DNA of 64,000 bases from Stenotrophomonas sp. ATCM1_4. Its GTDB lineage: Bacteria; Pseudomonadota; Gammaproteobacteria; Xanthomonadales; Xanthomonadaceae. A model generated the notes under the pieces. That model was given only the letters and a program-made list of their open reading frames with translations, was not told the origin of the DNA and did not search any database. Each line of letters opens with the position of its first letter. Position 1 is the stretch's first letter. The position numbers and the translations under genes were made by a program. This document shows, piece by piece, positions 50,028 through 60,188 of this stretch. The DNA lies in contig NZ_QPFB01000001.1 in NCBI RefSeq assembly GCF_004348115.1, positions 1,970,773 to 2,034,772 on the forward strand, given 5' to 3'.

Positions 50028-50477
50028 TCAGGCGTCGGCTTCGACGATGACCTTGACGGTGGTTTCCACGTCGGCGTGCAGCTTGACGATCACGTCGTAC
50101 TCGCCCACGTTGCGGAACGCGCCTTCGCCCAGGATCACTTCGCTCTTGCTCAGCTCCAGGCCGGCAGCGGTGAAGGCTTCGGCGATGTCGCGCGGGCCAA
50201 CCGAGCCGTACAGCTTGCCTTCGGTCGAAGCGTGCGCACCGATGGTGACGCTGGCGCCTTCGAACTTGGCAGCGCGGCTTTCGGCGCCGTCATGGGCGGC
50301 CTTGGCCTTGGCTTCGTACTCGGCGCGCTTGGCTTCGAACTCGGCAACGTTGCTCTCGGTGGCCGGGACGGCCTTGCCCTGCGGCACGAGGAAGTTGCGG
50401 CCATAGCCCGGCTTCACGTCGACCAGGTCGCCCAGGCCGCCGAGGTTGGTCACTTTCTGCAGGAGAATCAGCTTCAT
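50028..50477 (-). CDS. rplI: 50S ribosomal protein L9
   Basis: 149 residues, the standard size. N-terminal domain [19 protein letters not shown] and [13 protein letters not shown] are the L9 signature, with the long connecting helix at about 45-75. Binds 23S rRNA and restrains ribosome movement. Last gene of rpsF-rpsR-rplI; the start is MKLIL at 50477, with the frame open 15 codons upstream. Confidence 0.98.
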   Translation of the reverse strand: MKLILLQKVTNLGGLGDLVDVKPGYGRNFLVPQGKAVPATESNVAEFEAKRAEYEAKAKAAHDGAESRAAKFEGASVTIGAHASTEGKLYGSVGPRDIAEAFTAAGLELSKSEVILGEGAFRNVGEYDVIVKLHADVETTVKVIVEADA

Positions 50478-50600
50478 TGGTAGTGCTCCGTTATTCGTTA
50501 GCGGCACCCGGGGGCGCCGCAACGCTTGCTGTCCGAATGGACGGTGTAGACAAGACCGGAGCGCCCGAACCGGCAGGGCCGGCCAGCGCTCCGCGCCTGA

Positions 50601-50831
50601 TCAGACGTCGTGGTTGTCCGTGTACGGGATCAGGGCCAGGAAACGGGCGCGCTTGACGGCCGTCGACAGCTGGCGCTGGTACTTGGACTTGGTGCCGGTG
50701 ACGCGGCTCGGAACGATCTTGCCGTTCTCGGTCAGGTACTGGCGCAGGGTGTTGAGATCCTTGTAATCGATCTCCTTCACGCCTTCGGCGGTGAACTTGC
50801 AGAACTTACGGCGACGGAAGAACTTGGACAT
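50601..50831 (-). CDS. rpsR: 30S ribosomal protein S18
   Basis: 76 residues, full length. Contains [13 protein letters not shown] and [19 protein letters not shown] followed by [19 protein letters not shown], the S18 signature. Binds beside S6 on the 30S platform. Eleven bases separate it from rpsF. Confidence 0.98.
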   Translation of the reverse strand: MSKFFRRRKFCKFTAEGVKEIDYKDLNTLRQYLTENGKIVPSRVTGTKSKYQRQLSTAVKRARFLALIPYTDNHDV

Positions 50832-50842
50832 GAAAGTGCTCC

Positions 50843-51274
50843 TTATTCAGCAGAAGCGGCGTCGTCGCCGGCTTCGTCGTTGTTGGAAGTGGCACCTTCT
50901 TCGTCGTCACGACGACGACGCTCGCCACGCTCGGGCTTGTCACCCTTCTCGTCCTTGCTCTTCATGATCAGCGACTGCTCGGTGTCAGCCTCGTCACGCT
51001 TGATGACCAGGTTGCGCAGCACGGCGTCGTTGAAGCGGAAGCTTTCGGTCAGCTCGTTCAGGACCGACTGGTCGGCTTCGATGTTCAGCAGAACATAGTG
51101 GGCCTTGACCAGGTTCTGGATCGGGTACGCCAGCTGGCGGCGGCCCCAGTCTTCCAGACGGTGGATGGTGCCGTTGCCGGCTTCGACCAGCGCCTTGTAG
51201 CGCTCGATCATGGCGGGAACCTGTTCGCTCTGGTCCGGGTGGACCAGGAACACGACTTCGTAATGACGACTCAT
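50843..51274 (-). CDS. rpsF: 30S ribosomal protein S6
   Basis: 143 residues. [19 protein letters not shown] and [16 protein letters not shown] region are typical of S6; the acidic, disordered C-terminal tail ([20 protein letters not shown]) is longer than in E. coli but usual for xanthomonads. S6 dimerises with S18. First gene of the operon; the frame is open 34 codons upstream of the true start. In many bacteria the leader folds into an S6:S18-binding element; the 100-base leader here is GC-rich and could, but no match was established. Confidence 0.97.
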   Translation of the reverse strand: MSRHYEVVFLVHPDQSEQVPAMIERYKALVEAGNGTIHRLEDWGRRQLAYPIQNLVKAHYVLLNIEADQSVLNELTESFRFNDAVLRNLVIKRDEADTEQSLIMKSKDEKGDKPERGERRRRDDEEGATSNNDEAGDDAASAE

Positions 51275-51375
51275 GTTTTCATACCTTTCGGATGTAGCCC
51301 TTGCGGGCCGGACAGCCCCCCGCCGTGGATTGCGGTGGGGCAAGGGATCCAGCGCCGGGGCGCAGGAAGCCGGCA

Positions 51376-51404
51376 ATTATCCACCCGAACCGGCCCGCAG
51401 GCAA
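51376..51404 (-). promoter_or_regulatory. Sigma-70 promoter of rpsF-rpsR-rplI
   Basis: On the minus strand TTGCCT (51399-51404) and GATAAT (51376-51381) are separated by exactly 17 bases, about 100 bases before the rpsF start codon. Confidence 0.65.
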
Positions 51405-51523
51405 GTCAGGCAGTGCGCCCGGCTGAACACAGCATCCGATGCCTGCACCCGGCCCGACCAATCAACTGCTGCGCCGCAGCAAGTACACTCTGTAACCGCT
51501 TCCACGCCGCACCCGGAGCCCTC

Positions 51524-52735
51524 GTGCCCCCTCTGCCCTCCCTGGCCGCCTCGCTGAGCCCGCGCCAACGTACCTTCATCCTCCTCGCCCTCTCCCTCGG
51601 CGGCTTCGCCATCGGCACCAGCGAATTTGCCAGCATGGGCCTGATGCTGGAGATCAGCCGTGGCCTGACCATCAGCGAAGCCCAGGTCGGCCACCTGATC
51701 AGCGCCTACGCGATCGGCGTGGTGGTGGGCGCGCCGGTACTGGCCTTCGCCGGCGCCAGCGTGAGCCGGCGCACCCTGCTGTTGTGGCTGATGGGCTTCT
51801 ATGCCGCCGGCAACCTGGCCAGCGCCCTGGCGCCGAACTACGCCACGATGCTGCTGGCCCGCTTCGTGGCCGGCCTGCCGCATGGCGCCTACTTCGGCGT
51901 GGCGATGCTGGTGGCCGCCTCGATCAGCCCGCCCGAACAGCGCGGCTCGGCCGTCTCGCGGGTGCTGCTGGGACTGTCCATCGCCATCCTGGTCGGCAAT
52001 CCATTGACGACCTGGCTGGGCCAACAGTTCACCTGGCGCACCGCCTTCGGCCTGGTCAGCCTGCTGGCCATCGCCACCGTGCTGATGGTCGCCCGCCAGC
52101 TGGCCCCCGACCCGAACGAGGCGCGCACCACGCCGATGCGCGAGCTGCGCGCCTTCAACACGCCGCAGGTCTGGCTGGCGCTGGCGATCGGCGCGATCGG
52201 CTTCGCCGGCATGTTCTGCGTATTCACCTACCTCGCACCGACCCTGGTGCATGTCACCGGCGTGGACGAACGCTGGATGCCGGTGGCGGTCTGCCTGTTC
52301 GGCGTGGGCGCCATCATCGGCAACGTGGCCGGCGGCAAGCTGGTGGACCGGTTGCAGTTCCGCGCCGCCGGCGTTTTGCTGGCCTGGTCGATCGTGGTGC
52401 TGCTGCTGTACCCGCTGGCCGCGCACTCGGCCTGGGCGATGGCGCCGGCAGTGATCGCGGTGGGCACCATGGGCGCCCTGGCCGCGGCCCTGCAGACCCG
52501 TCTGATGGACGCCGCCGGCGAGGCCCAGACGCTGGCCGCGGCGTCGAACCATGCCGCGTTCAACACCGCCAATGCGCTGGGCCCCTGGCTGGGCGGCATG
52601 GCGATCGGTGCAGGATTCGGCTATGGCTCGACCGGCTGGGTCGGCGCCGCGACGGCGGCGGTCGGCCTGCTGCTGTGGGGCGTGGCGGTGGCGCTGGAGC
52701 GTCGCCAGGCGCCGGCAGGGCAAACCTGCACGTAA
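51524..52735 (+). CDS. MFS transporter, DHA1-type drug/sugar exporter
   Basis: 403 residues with twelve hydrophobic segments. The first reads FILLALSLGGFAIGTSEFAS; motif A-like loops are present after segment 2. GTSEFASMGLM and PHGAYFGVAMLVAA are typical of the AraJ/YdhP-like branch, which exports drugs or sugars with a proton. Substrate not assignable. The start is GTG at 51524 with CGGAG upstream, giving PPLPSLAASLSPRQ; no ATG starts the conserved part. Divergent from rpsF. Confidence 0.9.
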   Translation: MPPLPSLAASLSPRQRTFILLALSLGGFAIGTSEFASMGLMLEISRGLTISEAQVGHLISAYAIGVVVGAPVLAFAGASVSRRTLLLWLMGFYAAGNLASALAPNYATMLLARFVAGLPHGAYFGVAMLVAASISPPEQRGSAVSRVLLGLSIAILVGNPLTTWLGQQFTWRTAFGLVSLLAIATVLMVARQLAPDPNEARTTPMRELRAFNTPQVWLALAIGAIGFAGMFCVFTYLAPTLVHVTGVDERWMPVAVCLFGVGAIIGNVAGGKLVDRLQFRAAGVLLAWSIVVLLLYPLAAHSAWAMAPAVIAVGTMGALAAALQTRLMDAAGEAQTLAAASNHAAFNTANALGPWLGGMAIGAGFGYGSTGWVGAATAAVGLLLWGVAVALERRQAPAGQTCT

Positions 52736-52754
52736 TGCCGGGCCATGCCCGACA
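52732..52754. repeat. GTAG/SMAG-like REP palindrome, copy 3
   Basis: GTAATGCCGGGCCATGCCCG, a palindrome with the GCCGGGCCATGC core, immediately after the MFS stop codon region, in the convergent gap with the A-type carrier gene. Confidence 0.65.
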
Positions 52755-52842
52755 CGCTTGCTGGGCACGGACGCCCGGCGGGAATCCGTCGGGCAAGGCC
52801 GCAGGACGCGCGGTTCGGCGCCAGCGCGGTTGGGCGGTCGAC

Positions 52843-53181
52843 TCAGCCCAGGGCTTCGTCGGTGGTGAAGCTCTCCCCGCACCCGCATTCGGCGGCGGCG
52901 TTGGGATTGTTGAAGGTGAAGGTCTCGCTGAGGCCATGCTTGCCGAAGTCGATCTCGGTGCCATCCACCAGCGGCAGGCTCTGCGCATCGACGTAGATGC
53001 GCACCCCGTCCTGCTCGAACACGGTGTCGCCTTCACGCTGGTCCTTGGCCAGGTCGGTGATGTGCCCCCAACCGGAGCAACCCGTGCGGGTCACGCCAAA
53101 ACGCAGGCCCAACGCACCGGGCGTGGAACTGACGAAGCGCTGCACGCGCGAATGGGCGACGGGGGTCAGATGAACAGCCAT
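52843..53181 (-). CDS. A-type iron-sulfur cluster carrier (IscA/ErpA family)
   Basis: 112 residues. The three conserved Cys are visible: one in FGVTRTGCSGWGH and two in CGCGESF near the C-terminus. Family members pass Fe-S clusters from the assembly scaffold to client proteins in the cytoplasm. ErpA is the likeliest counterpart, since no isc or suf genes are adjacent, but IscA or SufA cannot be excluded. The start at 53181 (MAVHLTPVAHSRVQRF) sits 30 bases downstream of a perfect TATAAT. Divergent from asnS. Confidence 0.9.
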   Translation of the reverse strand: MAVHLTPVAHSRVQRFVSSTPGALGLRFGVTRTGCSGWGHITDLAKDQREGDTVFEQDGVRIYVDAQSLPLVDGTEIDFGKHGLSETFTFNNPNAAAECGCGESFTTDEALG

Positions 53182-53211
53182 GCGGGGCGACTCCAGCAGA
53201 TTTACGGTCCA

Positions 53212-53217
53212 ATTATA
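53212..53217 (-). promoter_or_regulatory. -10 element of the A-type carrier gene
   Basis: Perfect TATAAT on the minus strand, 31 bases before the start codon; the -35 region (about 53235) is GC-rich and poor. Confidence 0.55.
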
Positions 53218-53331
53218 GATGTGGCCAGGCTCCGGGAAGCGCAAGCGTTGATAAATGCCTCGCGTGCCCGGCGTTTAGGTCGCTAAAATCACGCATTCAC
53301 AGATCGAGTCGATCAACAGAGGATTCAAGTC

Positions 53332-54726
<1,395 letters not shown>

Positions 54727-54745
54727 TATCGACAGGAGCCTTGTG

Positions 54746-54838
54746 ATGAGACAGCAGGTCGCCGTGAACACCGTCACCGCCCATGGCACGGCTGTCCGCC
54801 CTGCCCTTGCTTGCCGTCACCGGGCTCCGCGCGCATGA
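54746..54838 (+). CDS. Possible 30-residue leader peptide coupled to the next gene
   Basis: ATG at 54746 with AGGAG 9 bases upstream, 30 codons (MRQQVAVNTVTAHGTAVRPA and ten more), TGA at 54836-54838. The stop overlaps the ATG of the next gene (ATGA). The good ribosome site together with the exact overlap suggests a translated leader or small protein. No family recognised; the next gene otherwise lacks a ribosome site of its own. Confidence 0.4.
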   Translation: MRQQVAVNTVTAHGTAVRPALACRHRAPRA

Positions 54839-55140
54839 CCCTGTTCTTCGCCCTGTGCTTCGTCGGCGTGGCCATCGCCGGGTTCAGCGCGCTGCTGATC
54901 TTCTGGCCGCTGACCCTGGTGCATGTCCGCGACCGCCACCCGGCGGTTGCCGACGGCTTTGGCGAGTTCGCCTTCCTCGATGGCAAGGCCTTGCGCTGGC
55001 TGGTCAGCGGCCGCTACCGCGCGCTTGATGACCGCGCGCTCAGCGGCCTGGCCACCCCGGCCCGGATCGCGTTGTACGTGATCTGGTTCGGGCTGGGCAT
55101 GGCCGGCCTGCTTTGGCTCTATTCCCTGGTACTGAAATGA
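54835..55140 (+). CDS. Small inner-membrane protein, unknown function
   Basis: 101 residues with two membrane segments: about 1-25 (LFFALCFVGVAIAGFSALLI) and about 80-100 (IALYVIWFGLGMAGLLWLYS). A soluble loop between them holds DRHPAVADGFGEFAFLDGKA. Not assigned to a family. Coupled by ATGA overlaps at both ends: to the small upstream open frame and to the next gene at 55137. The ATG at 54835 was preferred; an upstream ATG at 54811 exists but has no ribosome site. Confidence 0.75.
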   Translation: MTLFFALCFVGVAIAGFSALLIFWPLTLVHVRDRHPAVADGFGEFAFLDGKALRWLVSGRYRALDDRALSGLATPARIALYVIWFGLGMAGLLWLYSLVLK

Positions 55141-55451
55141 ACGATTCCGACACGCCCACTGACCAGTGGTGGCTGGCCCAACTCGGCAACACCCTGATCT
55201 GGGCACGCCTGCGCGTGCGCCCGGCCGGCACCGCCGAGGTGCTGGACAGCGACGGCAACACGCTCAGCTATGACAGCGAGGACACCGCCCGCGCGCAGTT
55301 GTTCGACGCCGAATTCGTGGCCTACGACGGCCTGGACGAAGAGGATGCACTGGCACGCGGCTTCTCGCTGAGCGAGGTGCAGCCGCCGCAGGCCAGCGAT
55401 GACGACGCCCTGCGCGGACGCATGGTGCAACTGCTCGGCGGGCGGGCCTGA
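55137..55451 (+). CDS. Small acidic conserved protein, unknown function
   Basis: 104 residues, strongly acidic, no membrane segment. The N-terminus DQWWLAQLGNTLIWARLRVR and the middle LFDAEFVAYDGLDEEDALAR are the distinctive parts. Overlaps the preceding membrane protein gene by 4 bases (ATGA) and lies 9 bases before the PaiB-like gene, so all appear to be one operon downstream of asnS. Function not recognised. Confidence 0.8.
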   Translation: MNDSDTPTDQWWLAQLGNTLIWARLRVRPAGTAEVLDSDGNTLSYDSEDTARAQLFDAEFVAYDGLDEEDALARGFSLSEVQPPQASDDDALRGRMVQLLGGRA

Positions 55452-55460
55452 TCCGGGCCG

Positions 55461-56099
55461 ATGTTCACCCCGGCCGCCTTCGCCGAAACCGATCTGCGCT
55501 GGCTGGACCTGCTGCTGGCGCGCGACCCGTTCGTCATCGTGCTGACCCTCGGCGCCGACGGCCTGCCGGAAGCCAGCCGGCTGCCGGTGCTGTACCGGCG
55601 TGAGGGCGACCGGATCGAGCTGAGCGGCCACTGGGCGCGGCCCAACCCGCAGGCCCGCCATTCCGGCGCGGCCAAGGTGCTGGTCAACGGACCGCACGGC
55701 TATGTGTCGGCCAGTTGGTACCCGGACAAGGAGGCCGCCTCGCGGGTCCCGACCTGGAACCATGCCGGCGCCGAGTTGACCGGGCAGCTGCACACCTTCG
55801 ATGATGCCGACGGCCTTTCCCACCTGCTGGAACAGCTCAGCGACCATTTTGAGGCCCGCGCCGGCCAGGCCTGGCGCTTTGAACGCGACCATGCGCCCCA
55901 CCAGTGCATGCTGCGCGGCATCGTCGGCTTCCGCTTCCAGGCACAGCGCGCCGAGATCACGCTGAAGTTCAGCCAGAACCATCCCGAATCCAACCAGCTG
56001 GCCGTCATCGATGCCCTCGATGCGCTGGCCGATGCCGACAACCGCGAACTTGCGCAGTGGATGCGCCGGTTCCGCCGCGGACTGGCCGGCGACGACTGA
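55461..56099 (+). CDS. paiB: FMN-binding PaiB-like protein
   Basis: 212 residues. The PaiB/FMN-binding negative regulator pattern is visible: DPFVIVLTLGADGLPEASRL, SGHWARPNPQ, YVSASWYPDKEAASRVPTWN and KFSQNHPESNQLAVIDAL. In Bacillus, PaiB acts with PaiA in sporulation and protease control; elsewhere it is a flavin-binding protein of unknown role. Length matches the family (~205). Follows the two small genes with a short gap. Confidence 0.88.
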   Translation: MFTPAAFAETDLRWLDLLLARDPFVIVLTLGADGLPEASRLPVLYRREGDRIELSGHWARPNPQARHSGAAKVLVNGPHGYVSASWYPDKEAASRVPTWNHAGAELTGQLHTFDDADGLSHLLEQLSDHFEARAGQAWRFERDHAPHQCMLRGIVGFRFQAQRAEITLKFSQNHPESNQLAVIDALDALADADNRELAQWMRRFRRGLAGDD

Positions 56100-56176
56100 C
56101 GACAACGCTTCCCGCGACGTCGTACCGCCCCACGGTGCGACGCCTTCTCCTACCTGATCGCAAGGGAATCCCAACG

Positions 56177-56839
56177 ATGAAAGACATCCTCAAGCTGCTG
56201 CAGAACAATCGCGAATGGGCGGACCGGATCGAACGTGAAGACCCGGAGTTCTTCCACCAGCTGGCCAAGCAGCAGAACCCCGAATACCTGTGGATCGGCT
56301 GCTCCGACTCGCGCGTGCCGGCCAACCAGATCATCGGCATGGCGCCGGGCGAGGTGTTCGTGCACCGCAATGTCGCCAACGTGGTGGTGCATACCGACCT
56401 GAACTGCCTGAGCGTGATCCAGTACGCGGTGGACCAGCTCAAGATCAAGCACATCCTGATCGTCGGCCACTACGGTTGTGGCGGCGTGCATGCGGCGTTG
56501 AACAAGGTGCGCGTCGGCCTGGCCGACAACTGGCTGCGCCACGTCGGCGATGTCGCGCAGAAGCACAACGACATCCTGTCCCAGATCGAGGACCCGGAGC
56601 TGCGCCACGCCCGCCTGTGCGAACTGAACGTGATCGAGCAGGTGGTCAATGCCTGCCACTCGACCATCGTGCAGGACGCCTGGGCACGCGGCCAGAAGCT
56701 GATGGTGCACGGCTGGGTCTACAGCCTGCGCGACGGCCGGGTCAGCGAGATGGGCATCGACGTGGGGGGACCGGAAGAACTGCAGCCGGCCTACGAGAAG
56801 GCATTGTCGTTCGTGCCGCGGCGCGGCAAGCGGCACTGA
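56177..56839 (+). CDS. can: Carbonic anhydrase, beta class
   Basis: 220 residues. Zinc ligands are Cys42, His98 and Cys101, with Asp44 and Arg46 as catalytic pair (IGCSDSRVP and HYGCGG). Interconverts CO2 and bicarbonate in the cytoplasm, supplying bicarbonate for carboxylases. Matches E. coli Can in size and motifs. Preceded by a 77-base gap; followed by the hairpin repeat at 56863. Confidence 0.96.
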   Translation: MKDILKLLQNNREWADRIEREDPEFFHQLAKQQNPEYLWIGCSDSRVPANQIIGMAPGEVFVHRNVANVVVHTDLNCLSVIQYAVDQLKIKHILIVGHYGCGGVHAALNKVRVGLADNWLRHVGDVAQKHNDILSQIEDPELRHARLCELNVIEQVVNACHSTIVQDAWARGQKLMVHGWVYSLRDGRVSEMGIDVGGPEELQPAYEKALSFVPRRGKRH

Positions 56840-56862
56840 GTCGTACGTTTGGGCTTACGCAA

Positions 56863-56916
56863 GAGAGCCCCCTCATCCGCCCCCTCGGGGCACCTTCTCT
56901 CGTCGGCGGGAGAAGG
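56863..56916. repeat. Dispersed CTCCCG hairpin repeat, copy 4
   Basis: 54 bases that in reverse complement match 3667-3713 almost base for base (GAGCCCC..TCATCCGCCC, then GGGCACCTTCTC and GGCGGGAGAAGG). The two copies are 53 kb apart in opposite orientation. Lies between the carbonic anhydrase and dioxygenase genes, 24 bases before the latter, so it will be in that gene's leader if transcribed from upstream. Confidence 0.75.
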
Positions 56917-56940
56917 CAAACCTTCCGCCGGGACATCCGC

Positions 56941-57468
56941 ATGCTTGCTTCCCCCATCAACCTGCCTGGCTGGATCGAGGAACACCGCCACCTGCTCAAG
57001 CCGCCGGTCGGCAACAAGATGATCGAGAACGGCGACTTCATCGTGATGGTGGTCGGCGGCCCCAACAGCCGCAGCGACTACCACTGGGACGAAGGCCCGG
57101 AGTGGTTCTACCAGCTGGAAGGCGAGATGGTGCTGCGCGTGCAGGAAGACGGCACGGTGCGCGACATCCCGATCCGGGCCGGCGAGATCTTCCTGCTGCC
57201 GCCGCGCGTGCCGCATTCGCCGCAGCGCATGCCCGGCTCGGTCGGGCTGGTGGTCGAGCGCAAGCGGCTGGAACATGAACTGGATGGATTCATGTGGTTC
57301 TGCCCAAGCTGCAACCACAAGATCTACGAGGAGTTCTTCCCGTTGAAGAACATCGAGACCGACCTGCCCAAGGTCTTCGATCGCTTCCATTCCTCGCTGC
57401 AGCACCGGACCTGCACGCAATGCGGCACGGTCCATCCGCTGCCCCAGCCGGCCACCCCGGAGGCCTGA
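56941..57468 (+). CDS. nbaC: 3-hydroxyanthranilate 3,4-dioxygenase
   Basis: 175 residues, a cupin. Fe ligands His48, Glu54 and His92 are in [12 protein letters not shown] and [10 protein letters not shown] second iron site of the bacterial/Ralstonia type is formed by two CxxC pairs near the end (Cys121/124 and Cys158/161; CPSCNHK, CTQCGTV). Opens the ring of 3-hydroxyanthranilate to give the quinolinate precursor. First of three kynurenine-route genes. Confidence 0.96.
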   Translation: MLASPINLPGWIEEHRHLLKPPVGNKMIENGDFIVMVVGGPNSRSDYHWDEGPEWFYQLEGEMVLRVQEDGTVRDIPIRAGEIFLLPPRVPHSPQRMPGSVGLVVERKRLEHELDGFMWFCPSCNHKIYEEFFPLKNIETDLPKVFDRFHSSLQHRTCTQCGTVHPLPQPATPEA

Positions 57469-57523
57469 GCCGGAGCGCGGTGCCGGGGTACACTGCGGGT
57501 TCTTTCTCGACGCCCGCACACCG

Positions 57524-58798
57524 ATGAACGAAACCCTGTCCCCGGCCCACGCCACCGCACTGGATGCTGCCGATCCGCTGCGCCACCTGCGCAACCAGTT
57601 CCTGATCCCGCAGCACGACGCCGAGGACCAGATCTACTTCGTCGGCAACTCGCTGGGCCTGCAGCCCAAGGGTGCCAAGGCGATGGTGCAGGAGGTCATG
57701 GACCTGTGGGCGAGCATTGCCGTGGAGGGCCATTTCACCGGTCCCACGCACTGGATGAGCTACCACCGGCTGGTACGCGATTCGCTGGCCCGCGTGGTCG
57801 GCGCGCTGCCCGGCGAAGTGGTGGCAATGAACACGCTGAGCGTGAACCTGCACCTGATGATGGTCAGCTTCTACCGCCCGACCGCCGAGCGTCCGGCCAT
57901 CGTGATGGAAGCCGGCGCATTCCCGACCGACCGCCATGCGGTCGAGGCGCAGATCCGCTTCCACGGCTTCAACCCGGACACAGACCTGATCGAGGTCCAG
58001 CCGGACGAGCCCAACGGCACTATTTCGATGGCCGCGATCGAGCGCGCCATCGCCGACAACGGCAAGCGCGTGGCGCTGGTGCTGTGGCCGGGCGTGCAGT
58101 ACCGCACCGGCCAGGTGTTCGACCTGGGCGCGATCACCCGGCTGGCGCGTGCACACGGCGCCAACATCGGCTTCGACCTGGCCCATTCGGTCGGCAATGT
58201 GCCGCTGGCGTTGCACGACATCGCCCCGGACTTCGCAGTGTGGTGCCACTACAAGTACCTCAACGCTGGCCCCGGCGCGGTCGCCGGTTGCTTCGTGCAC
58301 GAGCGCCATGCCAACGACACCACGCTGCCGCGCTTTGCCGGCTGGTGGGGCCACGAGCAGGCCACCCGCTTCCAGATGGCGCCGCAGTTCGTGCCGGAAG
58401 TCGGCGCCGAAGGCTGGCAGCTGAGCAACCCGCCGGTACTCGGCCTGGCCCCGCTGCGGGCCTCGCTGGCCTTGTTCGACGACGCCGGCATGCCGGCGCT
58501 GCGGGCCAAGTCCGAGCGCCTGACCGGCTACCTGGAAACGATGGTCCGCGCGCGCCTGGGCGAAGTGCTGCAGGTCATCACCCCGAGCGACATCGAACGC
58601 CGCGGCTGCCAGTTGTCGCTGCGCGTGAACGGCGGCCGCAGCCAGGGCCGCTCGCTGTTCGAATACCTGCAATCGGTGGGCGTGCTGGGCGATTGGCGCG
58701 AACCAGACGTGATCCGCATCTCGCCCACGCCGATGTACAACCGTTACCGCGATGTCTACCGCTTCATCGACGAAGTGGAAGCCTGGGCCGGTGTCTGA
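57524..58798 (+). CDS. kynU: Kynureninase
   Basis: 424 residues, a PLP enzyme that cleaves kynurenine or 3-hydroxykynurenine to anthranilate or 3-hydroxyanthranilate plus alanine. The PLP Lys is about residue 244 (WCHYKYLNAGPGAVAG). Other motifs: YFVGNSLGLQPKG, EAGAFPTDRHAVEAQI and GFDLAHSVGNVPL. Lies 55 bases after the dioxygenase gene and its end overlaps the kmo start by 8 bases. Confidence 0.96.
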   Translation: MNETLSPAHATALDAADPLRHLRNQFLIPQHDAEDQIYFVGNSLGLQPKGAKAMVQEVMDLWASIAVEGHFTGPTHWMSYHRLVRDSLARVVGALPGEVVAMNTLSVNLHLMMVSFYRPTAERPAIVMEAGAFPTDRHAVEAQIRFHGFNPDTDLIEVQPDEPNGTISMAAIERAIADNGKRVALVLWPGVQYRTGQVFDLGAITRLARAHGANIGFDLAHSVGNVPLALHDIAPDFAVWCHYKYLNAGPGAVAGCFVHERHANDTTLPRFAGWWGHEQATRFQMAPQFVPEVGAEGWQLSNPPVLGLAPLRASLALFDDAGMPALRAKSERLTGYLETMVRARLGEVLQVITPSDIERRGCQLSLRVNGGRSQGRSLFEYLQSVGVLGDWREPDVIRISPTPMYNRYRDVYRFIDEVEAWAGV

Positions 58799-60188
58799 GC
58801 CTACGGAACCCCTGCATTTGACCACGACCGCTCCCCGCAGCCTTACCCTGATCGGCGCCGGCCTGGCCGGCTCGTTGCTCGCCATCCTGCTGGCGCGCCA
58901 GGGCTGGCGCATCACCATCTACGAACGTCGCGGCGATCCGCGCGTAGCCGACTACGAGTCCGGCCGCTCGATCAACCTGGCCCTGGCCGAGCGCGGACGC
59001 AACGCGCTGCGTCAGGCCGGCGTGGAAGACGCCGTGATGGCGCGCACGGTGATGATGCGCGGACGCATGGTGCATCCGCGTGGCGGCGGCGAGGAACTGC
59101 AGCGGTATGGGCGCGACGACAGCGAGGTGATCTGGTCGGTGCACCGCAAGGACCTCAATGTCACCTTGTTGCAGCTGGCCGAGCAGGCCGGTGCGCAGGT
59201 GCATTTCCACCGGCGCCTGCACACGGTGGATTTCGATGCCGGCTATGCACGCTTCATCGATGACCGCGATGACTCGCCGCATGACATCCACTTCGACACA
59301 CCACTGATCGGCGCCGACGGCGCCGGCTCGGCGCTGCGCGCGGCGATGAACCGCAAGTCACCGCTGGGCGAGCGCATCGATTTCCTCGACCACTCGTACA
59401 AGGAACTGGAGATCCCGCCCGGTCCGGACGGCCGCTTCCTGATCGAGGGCAATGCCCTGCACATCTGGCCACGTGGCCGGTACATGTGCATCGCCCTGCC
59501 CAACGACGAGGGCACCTTCACCGTCACCCTGTTCCTGCCCAACGCCGGGGAGCCGAGCTTCGCCACGGTGCGCAGCGGAGCCGAAGCCGAGGCCCTGTTC
59601 CAGCGCGATTTCCCGGATGCGCTGGCGCTGATCCCCAACCTGCGCCAGGACTGGGAACAACACCCGCCGGGCCTGCTCGGCACGCTGTACCTGGACCGCT
59701 GGCACCAGGGTGGCAAGGCCGTGTTGATCGGTGATGCCGCGCATGCGATGGTGCCGTTCCACGGCCAGGGCATGAACTGCGCGTTCGAGGACTGCGTGGT
59801 GCTGGCCCGCAGGTTGGCCGAATGCGCGACCACCGAAGACGCCTTCGCTGCGTTCGAGGCCGAGCGCAAGCCCAATGCCGCGGCCATCCAGCAGATGGCG
59901 CTGGACAACTACCTTGAGATGCGCGACCGCGTGGCCGACCCGGCCTTCCTGCTGCAGCGCGAGCTGGAACAGGCCCTGCAGGCGCGCTGGCCGACCCGCT
60001 TCGTCCCGCACTACACGATGGTTACCTTCCTGCACACGCCGTATGCGCTCGCGCTGGAACGCACCCGCATCCAGCAGCGCATCCTGGCCGATGCCACCGC
60101 CGGCCACGACACGCTGGCGCACATCGACTGGGCCGCGCTGGAGCAGGTCGTGCACGCGCAGTTGCCCGTACTGGAGGGCGCGCACTAA
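58791..60188 (+). CDS. kmo: Kynurenine 3-monooxygenase
   Basis: About 465 residues, an FAD-dependent aromatic hydroxylase converting kynurenine to 3-hydroxykynurenine with NADPH and O2. FAD motifs: LIGAGLAGSLLAILLARQG near residue 30, ESGRSINLALAERGRNAL and VLIGDAAHAMVPFHGQGMN. C-terminal hydrophobic part (RFVPHYTMVTFLHTPYALAL) fits KMO. The start is GTG at 58791, overlapping the end of kynU by 8 bases; a TTG at about 58815 is an alternative. The TAA overlaps the sbcB ATG by one base. Confidence 0.93.
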   Translation: MSEPTEPLHLTTTAPRSLTLIGAGLAGSLLAILLARQGWRITIYERRGDPRVADYESGRSINLALAERGRNALRQAGVEDAVMARTVMMRGRMVHPRGGGEELQRYGRDDSEVIWSVHRKDLNVTLLQLAEQAGAQVHFHRRLHTVDFDAGYARFIDDRDDSPHDIHFDTPLIGADGAGSALRAAMNRKSPLGERIDFLDHSYKELEIPPGPDGRFLIEGNALHIWPRGRYMCIALPNDEGTFTVTLFLPNAGEPSFATVRSGAEAEALFQRDFPDALALIPNLRQDWEQHPPGLLGTLYLDRWHQGGKAVLIGDAAHAMVPFHGQGMNCAFEDCVVLARRLAECATTEDAFAAFEAERKPNAAAIQQMALDNYLEMRDRVADPAFLLQRELEQALQARWPTRFVPHYTMVTFLHTPYALALERTRIQQRILADATAGHDTLAHIDWAALEQVVHAQLPVLEGAH

